Source: Treponema sp. (lineage in GTDB: Bacteria; Spirochaetota; Spirochaetia; Treponematales; Treponemataceae). Taken from it: a stretch of 21,327 nt of DNA. Below are positions 15,838 to 21,327 of this stretch, piece by piece. Each line of letters begins with the position of its first letter. Position 1 is the first letter of the stretch. A program made the translations under genes and the position numbers. The notes under the pieces were generated by a model. The model did not search any database and had not been told where the DNA came from. It saw only the letters and a program-made list of their open reading frames with translations. The stretch lies in assembly GCA_018384055.1 (NCBI GenBank), contig JAHAZL010000096.1, positions 1-21,327 of the forward strand, read 5' to 3'.

Positions 15838-17343
15838 ATGAGTCACAAAACAATAGATGAACTTAATAAAATCGCCCTTGAAGAAAAGGCTAAAATTGAA
15901 GGAAAGGAACTTAAGAATCCTGACCGCATGAAAATTCCTCAGATGGAAATGCCTTCCGGAGAACCACTTGTTCGTGCCCGCCAGATGACAGAAGTTGCCC
16001 TTGGCTATACTGCAGAACAGGCTGTAGTTGAAGCACAGAGATGTCTCCAGTGCAAGAATGCTCCTTGTGTAAACGGATGTCCTGTTAACGTTCAGATCCC
16101 TACTTTCATTGCGGAAGTTGCAAAGGGAAATTTCAAGGGTGCCGTAGACATCATCAAGGGAACAAACCTTCTTCCTGCAATCTGTGGTCGCGTATGTCCA
16201 CAGGAAAAGCAGTGCCAGGGACAGTGTACTGTAGGTAAGGTTTACAAGAACGCAGAAAAGTCAGTTTCAATTGGACGCCTCGAACGCTTTGTTGCAGACT
16301 ACGAAAGAAACAACAACCTTACAACAGCTCCAGCAGTTGCTGCCCCTACAGGAAAGAAAGTTGCAGTTGTTGGTTCTGGTCCTGCAGGTTTGACTGTAGC
16401 CGCTGACTGTCGCCGTGCAGGTCACGATGTTACAGTTTTCGAAGCTTTCCACAAGGCAGGTGGTGTTATGGTTTACGGTATTCCAGAATTCCGTCTTCCA
16501 AAGGCAATCGTTCAGAAGGAAGTTGAAAACCTTGAAAAGATGGGAGTTAAGTTTGAATACAATACTCTCGTTGGACGCACTACTTCAGTTCAGCAGATCC
16601 TTACAGAAAAGGGATTTGATGCGGCATTCGTTGGAACAGGCGCAGGTCTTCCAAAGTTCTTCGGAATTCCTGGTGAAAACCTCATCGGTGTTTTCTCTGC
16701 AAACGAATACCTTACACGCGCAAACCTCATGAAGGCTTACGATACAGAACACGCTGATACACCTTACTTCCACGCAAAGACAGTCGTTGTCTGTGGTGGC
16801 GGTAACGTTGCTATGGACGGTGCCCGCATGGCCCTCCGCCTTGGGGCAGAAAAGGTATATGTTGTATACCGCCGTTCACGCGTAGAAATGCCAGCCCGCC
16901 GCGAAGAAGTTGACCACGCAGAGGAAGAAGGTGTTGAATTCAAGTTCCTTGAAAACCCTGTTGAAATCCTCGGTTACGATGATCCTGCCGACAAGGAAAC
17001 ATTCGGAAAGGTTCGCGCAGTTAAATGCCTTAGCTACGAACTTGGTGAACCAGATGAAAAGGGTCGCCGCCGTCCAGTAGAAATAAAGGGTTCTGAACAC
17101 GAAATCCCTTGTGATGCTGTAATTGTTGCCCTCGGAAACAACTCTAACCCATTGATTCCTGCAACTACACCGGAAATCAAGGTTGACGATCACGGTCACA
17201 TCACAGTTGATGAAAAGCAGGCAACAAGCATGACAAAGGTCTGGGCTGGAGGAGACATCGTTCTCGGTGCCGCAACAGTTATCCTTGCCATGGGTGAAGG
17301 CCGCAAGGCTGCCGCAAGCATCAATGAATATCTGGCAAAATAA
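15838..17343 (+). CDS. nfnB: NfnB: NADPH-dependent ferredoxin:NAD+ oxidoreductase subunit B (GltD-like)
   Basis: The ATG at 15838 is chosen over a TTG 15 bases upstream because GGAG stands 9 bases before it. The 501-residue product has two N-terminal 4Fe-4S motifs (C69, C72, C77, C81 and C116, C120, C126, C130). An FAD-binding GSGPAG follows at 179-184, and an NADPH-binding region around VVVCGGGNVAMDGARMALRL and YRRSRVEMPARREEV. This is the small-chain-of-glutamate-synthase fold used as the NADPH-handling subunit of Nfn. Its place directly behind nfnA, with no glutamate synthase large subunit nearby, supports NfnB. A rho-independent terminator lies 135 bases downstream. Confidence 0.93.
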   Translation: MSHKTIDELNKIALEEKAKIEGKELKNPDRMKIPQMEMPSGEPLVRARQMTEVALGYTAEQAVVEAQRCLQCKNAPCVNGCPVNVQIPTFIAEVAKGNFKGAVDIIKGTNLLPAICGRVCPQEKQCQGQCTVGKVYKNAEKSVSIGRLERFVADYERNNNLTTAPAVAAPTGKKVAVVGSGPAGLTVAADCRRAGHDVTVFEAFHKAGGVMVYGIPEFRLPKAIVQKEVENLEKMGVKFEYNTLVGRTTSVQQILTEKGFDAAFVGTGAGLPKFFGIPGENLIGVFSANEYLTRANLMKAYDTEHADTPYFHAKTVVVCGGGNVAMDGARMALRLGAEKVYVVYRRSRVEMPARREEVDHAEEEGVEFKFLENPVEILGYDDPADKETFGKVRAVKCLSYELGEPDEKGRRRPVEIKGSEHEIPCDAVIVALGNNSNPLIPATTPEIKVDDHGHITVDEKQATSMTKVWAGGDIVLGAATVILAMGEGRKAAASINEYLAK

Positions 17344-17346
17344 TTA

Positions 17347-17460
17347 TTGCCATTGCGAGCCCCGTGACGGGTATGGCAATCCAAACATGCCTTTAATCAA
17401 AAAGTCAATGGATTGCTTCGTTGCGGAAACTCCGGTTTCCGCTACTCGCAATGACGATAG
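17347..17460. repeat. Compound palindromic repeat (REP/MITE-like)
   Basis: The 114 bases are an imperfect nested palindrome. Outer arms CATTGCGAG (17351-17359) and CTCGCAATG (17445-17453) and inner arms GCAATCCA (17376-17383) and TGGATTGC (17409-17416) are perfect inverted copies. Two smaller hairpins sit inside: CCCGT-G-ACGGG (about 17361-17371) and an 8-bp stem GCGGAAAC/GTTTCCGC with a 4-base loop (17423-17442). This matches the general style of ATTGCGAG/GCAATCC intergenic repeats that I recall from many bacteria. It lies between nfnB and its terminator, in no gene. Confidence 0.7.
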
Positions 17461-17478
17461 ATCATGAAACACATGCGG

Positions 17479-17510
17479 TCCGTCTTGTTAAATCAAGGCG
17501 GATTTTTTTT
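17479..17510 (+). terminator. Rho-independent terminator of nfnAB
   Basis: A 9-bp stem TCCGTCTTG/CAAGGCGGA (one G-T pair, loop TTAAAT) is followed by eight T residues (17503-17510). It serves + strand transcripts from nfnAB and ends at the 3' end of the convergent sfsA gene. Confidence 0.8.
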
Positions 17511-18213
17511 ACAGAATAACTTTAACCTTATCTTTCAGTTCAAGGCTGTCTGGCGTAACCCTGCAGTTGTAGCAGAGGATTTCAACGCCTTTGCTTGCCG
17601 CAAGCCGGAGTGTGTCGCCAAAGGCTTTGTGGGTTTCGTCGTTGGGCGCAAAATCAGTGGCTTCTTCCATCTGGATTAAAATCAGGACTGCGGCTTTGTA
17701 GCCAGATTCTTTAGCCTTCATAAGTTCTTCCAGGTGCTTTACGCCGCGCTCTGTTGGTGCATCAGGAAAAAAACAGTGGCCGTCAAATTCCAGAGTACAG
17801 CCTTTCACTTCAAGGAGAAACTTTTCATTGCCTTTCTCCATGTAGAAATCAACGCGGCTGTTTCCGAAAGTGTATTCAGGTTTTACAAGGTCATAATCCT
17901 GTGTTGCAAGCCATTCCCCAACAACTTTGTTCGGTGCCTGGCTGTCCATGTTTATTAAAATCGTTCTGCTGAAATCTACTTTGTTGGATTTACAACATTT
18001 TTCAACTGCAACCAAAGAATATCGGAGTTTGCGTGTGCCCATGCGTCCATCAAAATCTTCAAGATACACTTTAGCGCCGGGGACAAGAAGTTCCTTGCAG
18101 CGACCCGTGTTTTTTACATGGACTGTTTCTTCTTTTCCATCAATTTCAACATGGGCAATGAAACGGTTTGGGCGAGAAAGAAAAATTCCTGAAACAATTT
18201 TATTGTATTTCAT
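17509..18213 (-). CDS. sfsA: SfsA-family DNA/RNA nuclease
   Basis: The 234-residue product is a full-length SfsA. It shows the N-terminal OB-like part with FLSRPNRFIAHVEIDGKE and NTGRCKELLVPG, a PD-(D/E)xK-type active site (SRVDF with D122, then LLEVKG with E135 and K137), and the family signature FPDAPTERGVKHLEEL at 149-164. SfsA was first named for sugar-fermentation stimulation in Escherichia coli, and the family is now linked to nuclease activity. The gene starts 13 bases after the preceding small membrane-protein gene with no clear ribosome-binding site, so coupling is likely. Confidence 0.94.
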   Translation of the reverse strand: MKYNKIVSGIFLSRPNRFIAHVEIDGKEETVHVKNTGRCKELLVPGAKVYLEDFDGRMGTRKLRYSLVAVEKCCKSNKVDFSRTILINMDSQAPNKVVGEWLATQDYDLVKPEYTFGNSRVDFYMEKGNEKFLLEVKGCTLEFDGHCFFPDAPTERGVKHLEELMKAKESGYKAAVLILIQMEEATDFAPNDETHKAFGDTLRLAASKGVEILCYNCRVTPDSLELKDKVKVIL

Positions 18214-18226
18214 AATGGATCAAAAT

Positions 18227-18535
18227 TCATTTATGTCCGCCGGTATTGTTGTCGCGGCTTCTTGCACCGATGATTTTGGCATTGATTTCAAAATAAGAAA
18301 TTCGTTCTGGGGTGTTGTTTATCCATTCAGATATTTCCTTAAAGAATTCCGTCTTTGGATTTTCCATGAAGCAGTCAAGTTTAAGTTCCTGAATTTCAGG
18401 AAACCATAATTTTGCAGTTGAATCAGACCCGAGGTACCTACCCTTTTTGCTGAAGTGGAACGCAACGGTACTTGCAACTAAAAGCAAAAGTGAATAAAGA
18501 AAACAAAAGTTGTAAGTGAGTATAATTGGGTTCAT
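18227..18535 (-). CDS. Small hypothetical protein with one N-terminal membrane segment
   Basis: The 102-residue product begins with a hydrophobic stretch (residues 3-26, FCFLYSLLLLVASTVAF) that would be a signal anchor, followed by a basic patch (HFSKKGR) and a polar C-terminal domain containing KLWFPEIQELKLDCF. An AAGG ribosome-binding site lies about 6 bases before the ATG. It fits tightly between udp (21 bases) and sfsA (13 bases) on the same strand, which supports it being real. I recognise no family. Confidence 0.6.
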   Translation of the reverse strand: MNPIILTYNFCFLYSLLLLVASTVAFHFSKKGRYLGSDSTAKLWFPEIQELKLDCFMENPKTEFFKEISEWINNTPERISYFEINAKIIGARSRDNNTGGHK

Positions 18536-18556
18536 TGAATGCCTTGCATGGAAAGT

Positions 18557-19330
18557 TTATTTTTTGTTGAGCCTGTCCTGCTGGATTACAAGTCTTAATG
18601 CTTCGACTCCAACCTGAACTGCAGATGATGTATCTTCGCTCATTTCCTGATCAAGGCCAAGCTTTTCCCTTTCCTGATTCCAGATAACATGGAAGCAGCT
18701 TCCGCAGCGACAGCCAAGGGCAGCGGCAACAACAAAGAGGGCTGCACTTTCCATTTCACTTGCCTTTACGCCAAGTTTTTTCCATGTGTCCCATTTCTGA
18801 AGGAGTTCATAGTAGACTGGAGACTTCTCCGGGCTGTGCTGTCCGTAGAAAGAATCCTTATTCTGAACTACTCCCGTGCACCAGCGTTTTTGAAGATTCT
18901 TGCAGGCCTGTACAAGAGTCGTTGTAATTCCAAAATCGGGAACGGCAGGATATTCAATCGGTGCATATTCGCAGCTGGTGTGTTCATAACGGATGGCACC
19001 GGTTGCAACGACAACATCACCGCTTTTAACATCGATGTCAATGCCGCCGCAGGTTCCGACGCGGATGAAGGTATCTGCACCGATATTGTGGAGTTCTTCC
19101 ATTGCAATGGATGCTGAAGGACCACCGATTCCTGTAGAGCATACGGAAACCTTTTCGCCGTCGAGGGTACCGGTCCAGATTGTGAATTCGCGGTTAGAGG
19201 CAACAAAATGTGCGTCGTCAAAAAGTTTTGCAATGGATTCAACTCGTCCCGGATCTCCTGGGAGAATTACATAACGACCAACATCTCCTTCTACACAATG
19301 AATATGAAACTGTTTTTCAAGCTGCTGCAT
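18557..19330 (-). CDS. udp: Uridine phosphorylase
   Basis: The enzyme cleaves uridine with phosphate to uracil and ribose-1-phosphate in pyrimidine salvage. The ATG at 19330 is preferred to ones further upstream, because GGAGG stands 6 bases before it and the 257-residue product then matches the family's usual length of about 253. Nucleoside-phosphorylase motifs are GDPGR at 25-29 (phosphate binding), RVGTCGGIDIDV at 90-101, and ASEMESAALF at 190-199, with E192 and E194 near the ribose. The start of the 3-gene minus-strand run udp-(small membrane protein)-sfsA is here. I cannot exclude a related purine/nucleoside phosphorylase specificity from sequence alone. Confidence 0.9.
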   Translation of the reverse strand: MQQLEKQFHIHCVEGDVGRYVILPGDPGRVESIAKLFDDAHFVASNREFTIWTGTLDGEKVSVCSTGIGGPSASIAMEELHNIGADTFIRVGTCGGIDIDVKSGDVVVATGAIRYEHTSCEYAPIEYPAVPDFGITTTLVQACKNLQKRWCTGVVQNKDSFYGQHSPEKSPVYYELLQKWDTWKKLGVKASEMESAALFVVAAALGCRCGSCFHVIWNQEREKLGLDQEMSEDTSSAVQVGVEALRLVIQQDRLNKK

Positions 19331-19460
19331 AAATTGCCTCCATTTTGCCATTAAAATGCTGTATCTATCTCCCAGCATCCGTGACTTTTTCACAATTATA
19401 GTTTTTGAATCAAGTTTGAAATGATAATAACAATTATACCACACATAGGGAGATCTTTCC

Positions 19461-19489
19461 TTGTGATATTTAATAATCTTCATTATTAT
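19461..19489 (+). promoter_or_regulatory. Predicted promoter of the DUF3310 gene
   Basis: TTGTGA (-35, 19461-19466) and TATTAT (-10, 19484-19489) are 17 bases apart, 30 bases before the ATG at 19520, which has a CAGGAG ribosome-binding site. The udp gene is divergent, so this 189-base gap holds signals for both directions. Two copies of ACAATTATA (19392, 19430) give minus-strand TATAAT boxes but no good -35. Confidence 0.45.
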
Positions 19490-19519
19490 TGTAGTAAATG
19501 ATCTTTGCAGGAGTGAAAA

Positions 19520-19969
19520 ATGACAGTTTCAGAGGCAGTTGAACTCGTAAAGAAATACAGTGAAGAAATGCCGTCGGCAGTAGCAGCTAAAGTGCTCAAT
19601 GACATGGCACAGGTTGTTTTTGTAAGGAAAGAATATGAAAAACTTAGTACTACAAGAGACAATGAGATTTACAGCGTAATTGCAGCAGAGGCAGAAAGTC
19701 CAACGGAAAAGTTTGAGGTTGAAGATGAAGCGGACAAGGCTGTTACCAATCATCCAAAGCGTTACCTTAACAAGAGCGGTATTGAGGCCATAGACATCAT
19801 TGAGCTGTTTACAAGCGGAATTACCGGAGGACAGGCCTTTAACCTTGGAACAGCAGTAAAATACCTTGCTCGTCTTGGCAAAAAGACAAAGAACGTCCAG
19901 GAAGAGTGGAAAAAAGTAAAGTGGTATATGGACCGCTTGATTGATGCAAAACCTGTTTCAGTACAGTAA
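19520..19969 (+). CDS. DUF3310-domain protein, phage-type
   Basis: The 149-residue product has a C-terminal DUF3310-like domain (about 77-143): NHPKRYLNKSGIEAIDIIEL, then FNLGTAVKYLARLGKK and EEWKKVKWYMDRLI, the usual HPxxY, GIEaIDxIE and NlGxaxKYlxR signature. The N-terminal 75 residues are not recognised. DUF3310 proteins are typical of tailed phages, where their exact role is unclear; some are annotated as nucleotide kinase. Here the gene stands alone, with its own promoter and a long terminator hairpin, and no other phage gene is near. It is either a domesticated phage gene or a cargo gene. Confidence 0.85.
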   Translation: MTVSEAVELVKKYSEEMPSAVAAKVLNDMAQVVFVRKEYEKLSTTRDNEIYSVIAAEAESPTEKFEVEDEADKAVTNHPKRYLNKSGIEAIDIIELFTSGITGGQAFNLGTAVKYLARLGKKTKNVQEEWKKVKWYMDRLIDAKPVSVQ

Positions 19970-19974
19970 AACAC

Positions 19975-20030
19975 AGTAAAAACTATCGTATGGTTGTAAA
20001 ACTAACGGTAGTTTTTACTGTTCGTTTTTT
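19975..20030 (+). terminator. Long-stem terminator after the DUF3310 gene
   Basis: A 14-bp stem AGTAAAAACTATCG/CGGTAGTTTTTACT (19975-19988 with 20006-20019, one G-T pair) is followed by GTTCGTTTTTT. It starts within 6 bases of the DUF3310 stop codon. The AT-rich stem also reads as a near-terminator on the opposite strand. Confidence 0.75.
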
Positions 20031-20067
20031 GGGAGAGCTAACCTTTGTTTCTCTATTTCTATTAGTG

Positions 20068-20142
20068 TCAAAGTTTTTCAACTTTCTTACCATGAATCAA
20101 TACTTCAATATTAAATCTTTTTCCAACTGACTTTATATCCAT
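20068..20142 (-). CDS. Possible 24-residue ORF downstream of the VapC frame
   Basis: A short frame starts at an ATG (20142) with AGAGG 8 to 9 bases upstream and encodes MDIKSVGKRFNIEVLIHGKK plus four more residues before TGA. It is basic with no membrane segment. It may be a microprotein or the broken N-terminal piece of a longer gene. Nothing else in 20031-20255 looks coding on either strand. Support is only the start signal. Confidence 0.2.
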   Translation of the reverse strand: MDIKSVGKRFNIEVLIHGKKVEKL

Positions 20143-20194
20143 TTTCTCTACCTCTAATCATGCCAGTGGAGTGTAAGCATAGCATTGGTTGAAC

Positions 20195-20240
20195 TGCAAC
20201 TTTTCGCTAAAAGCGACAAAGTTATCGGCTTTGAAAACGG
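20195..20240. repeat. Hairpin with integron-like R box (attC-like, weak)
   Basis: AACTTT-T-CGCT and AGCG-AC-AAAGTT form an imperfect stem around AAA, centred near 20209. Downstream on the + strand lies GTTAGGC, which fits the R' consensus GTTRRRY of integron attC sites; on the minus strand it reads GCCTAAC directly after the VapC stop. I cannot find a matching partner R box, so this is only a suggestion. Confidence 0.2.
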
Positions 20241-20255
20241 TGTTAGGCTGGCTTA

Positions 20256-20625
20256 TTATATAACAGGAACAATTAAAATCAAATTTAATTCTGAAATCTG
20301 CTTGAAACCTTTATCAGCCGAAATTAGAGGTAAATTATTTACAATTGCTGTTGCTGCAACTATGGCATCTGGCAGTTTTGTTTTGTATTTTCTACGAATT
20401 TCAATAGTTTTATCTTTTGTTTCTTCCGTCAAATGAAATTTACTACAGTCGGAAAGTAATGTTTTTACACCTATTTCTTCTTCTTGTGTAATTCCTGAAA
20501 AAGATAAAAGTTCCATCTCTGAAATAATTGAAAATCCCAATTTCTTTGTTGCATAAGGCAACATACAAGAATTTCCATCAAGAAAATAAATTAATGCATT
20601 TGTATCAGCGAAAAATCAATTCCAT
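20256..20625 (-). pseudogene. vapC: VapC-like PIN-domain toxin with a +1 frameshift near its start
   Basis: The expected start is the ATG at 20625, overlapping the antitoxin stop in the usual way, and reads M-E-L-I-F. The frame then breaks: one extra base (G on the + strand, 20610) puts CGC-TGA in frame. Skipping that base gives A-D-T-N-A-L-I-Y-F-L-D-G-N, the canonical PIN N-terminus, which continues without further interruption to the stop at 20256. The remainder has ISEMELLSF, LPDAIVAATAIV and LISADKGF, so all four PIN acidic positions are present (D of DTN, E, D, D). The next ATG (20564) would lose the first catalytic Asp. VapC toxins are Mg-dependent ribonucleases. Here the gene is inactivated, is read through by a +1 shift at TTT-C, or contains a sequencing error. 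Confidence 0.75.
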
Positions 20626-20825
20626 TCATCACGCATTTCCTTTTGAATTTCCATTGCGTCACGATGAAATTTTACAGAACCAAAATGCTTTGATAAATTG
20701 CTATTTTCTTTTTTTTCAGAAGTTTGATTATAACGATATAAAACATAATTAACATAATTCTGAACTTCAATCAAACATTCTTGAGGCATTGTACGAATTT
20801 GTTCTACTAACATTTCTATTGCCAT
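20616..20825 (-). CDS. vapB: VapB-type antitoxin (DUF2281-like)
   Basis: From the ATG at 20825, preceded by GGGGG 5 bases upstream, the product is 69 residues. A TTG at 20837 is rejected because it overlaps that ribosome-binding site. The N-terminal part MAIEMLVEQIRTMPQECLIE followed by VQNYVNYVLYRY resembles DUF2281 antitoxins (leucine-rich helix, then EVxxYVxxL). The C-terminal half (KHFGSVKFHRDAMEIQKEMR) would wrap the PIN toxin. The stop overlaps the toxin start by 10 bases. A TATAAT (minus strand, 20852-20857) lies upstream without a good -35. Such antitoxins neutralise VapC and repress their own operon. Confidence 0.75.
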   Translation of the reverse strand: MAIEMLVEQIRTMPQECLIEVQNYVNYVLYRYNQTSEKKENSNLSKHFGSVKFHRDAMEIQKEMRDEWN

Positions 20826-20880
20826 AATTACCCCCAATAATTATTTACTCTATTATACACTATATTTTTGATTACTTAAA

Positions 20881-20918
20881 TAAAAAAGCAGTGAACAAAA
20901 TTTCTTCTATTCACTGCT
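20881..20918 (-). terminator. Terminator of the small-ORF unit
   Basis: A perfect 9-bp stem (AGCAGTGAA at 20887-20895, TTCACTGCT at 20910-20918, 14-base loop) is followed on the minus strand by a T run (A residues 20882-20887 on the + strand). It closes the minus-strand unit of the two small ORFs and insulates vapBC, whose promoter must lie between 20826 and 20881. Confidence 0.8.
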
Positions 20919-20962
20919 AAAATCGAAAGAAAACTAAAGTCTATTTGTCTGATTTCAAATCT

Positions 20963-21028
20963 TTATTCTTTTTTTTCCGTTACAACTTTTTTTGAAGTAG
21001 TAGTTGTAGCAGTTGTCGTTTCTGGCAT
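20963..21028 (-). CDS. 21-residue Thr/Lys-rich microprotein
   Basis: An ATG at 21028 is preceded by TAGGAG with a 7-base spacing. It opens a 21-codon frame starting MPETTTATTTTSKKVV and ending in acidic-basic residues, with seven threonines after an N-terminal Pro-Glu and no hydrophobic segment. It lies 18 bases after the 63-residue ORF and 44 bases before a terminator on the same strand. The good ribosome-binding site and operon setting are the only support for translation. Function unknown. Confidence 0.45.
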   Translation of the reverse strand: MPETTTATTTTSKKVVTEKKE

Positions 21029-21046
21029 TATATTCTCCTACAAAAC

Positions 21047-21238
21047 TTATTTGCTCTTACTTGAAGACGTTTCAGTAACAACTGTTTCAGAATGGATATC
21101 TTCAACTGTAGTTTTGAATGGTTCATAGGTTTCTCTATGAATGTCTGTTACATTGGCAGCAGTTCTTGAACTGAAATCCTTCTTGTTGTAAGAAGCAGGA
21201 GTTGCACTTCCTTTCTTTGCAATTTCATTTTTAGCCAT
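21047..21238 (-). CDS. 63-residue hydrophilic protein of unknown function
   Basis: The ATG at 21238 has a perfect GGAGG 6 bases upstream. The product begins MAKNEIAKKGSATPASYNKK and ends in a Thr/Ser/Lys-rich tail (SETVVTETSSSKSK). It has no cysteine, no tryptophan and no membrane segment and is probably disordered. The middle contains two similar DIH-x-E-T motifs (VTDIHRETYEPF and VEDIHSETVV), a possible internal duplication of about 17 residues. Its tail resembles the end of the 21-residue ORF downstream (VVTE). The gene and its neighbour form one transcription unit ended by a terminator. I do not recognise a family. Confidence 0.6.
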   Translation of the reverse strand: MAKNEIAKKGSATPASYNKKDFSSRTAANVTDIHRETYEPFKTTVEDIHSETVVTETSSSKSK

Positions 21239-21327
21239 AAAAATCCTCCAACGAGTTTCATTTAGTTTTTAACCATTCAACAAATGATTCAAAAATGTGC
21301 TGGAGACTTTACTTTCAACGAAAGTGG

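Noticed and set aside
17351..17453. CRISPR array
   Set aside because: The repeats are inverted arms of one palindrome, not direct repeats with regular spacers.
20185..20436. Plus-strand frame opposite vapC
   Set aside because: The minus strand carries clear PIN-domain motifs there; the + frame has a non-ATG-supported start and no recognisable content.
1..21327. tRNA or rRNA genes
   Set aside because: I saw no cloverleaf with a GTTC-type T loop and CCA end, and no rRNA signature, in any intergenic gap.

Overview
The window looks like a chromosomal segment of a spirochaete, most likely a free-living or gut/rumen-type Treponema. This rests on the dnaN-recF-dciA order, the rpmH-rnpA-yidD-yidC-jag block, a lipoprotein with a spirochaete-style lipobox, an AT-rich anaerobe gene set ([FeFe] hydrogenase, NfnAB) and frequent TTG starts. 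Species is not determinable from sequence reading alone.

Layout. 94-2862 (+): replication genes dnaN, recF and dciA, tightly packed. 2892-6287 (+): rpmH with its promoter, then rnpA, yidD, yidC and jag, the classic ribosome/RNase P/membrane-insertion block. 6312-8164 (+): an exported protein of unknown function overlapping a lipoprotein that carries both a cyclophilin and an FKBP domain, closed by a terminator. 8165-8458: a gene-free convergent gap with AT-rich DNA and six DnaA-box-like nonamers within 95 bp, a strong candidate for oriC or another DnaA-binding locus. 8459-11477 (-): a DUF2400-family protein, a YhbY-like RNA-binding protein, cytidine deaminase and a degenerate MocR/GntR regulator with its own promoter. 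11561-14815 (+): a monomeric group-B-like [FeFe] hydrogenase and a membrane hybrid histidine kinase. 14976-17343 (+): nfnA-nfnB, the electron-bifurcating transhydrogenase, with a promoter and a terminator. 17347-17460: a compound palindromic repeat. 17509-19330 (-): uridine phosphorylase, a small membrane protein and SfsA. 19520-21327: an accessory-looking end with an isolated phage-type DUF3310 gene, a VapB/VapC pair whose toxin frame is broken at codon 5/6, and two small hydrophilic Thr/Ser/Lys-rich ORFs.

How the genes fit together. The left half is housekeeping. The hydrogenase and NfnAB both handle low-potential electrons: ferredoxin to H2, and ferredoxin plus NADH to NADPH, which suits a fermenting anaerobe. 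Cdd (cytidine to uridine) and Udp (uridine to uracil plus ribose-1-phosphate) are consecutive pyrimidine-salvage steps, although they sit in separate operons. The most interesting items are the DnaA-box cluster lying 8 kb from dnaN, the MocR-type regulator that has lost its PLP lysine and C-terminal subdomain, the frameshifted VapC, and the pair of tiny Thr-rich ORFs at the right end. I did not find a clear multi-gene system of a wholly new kind.
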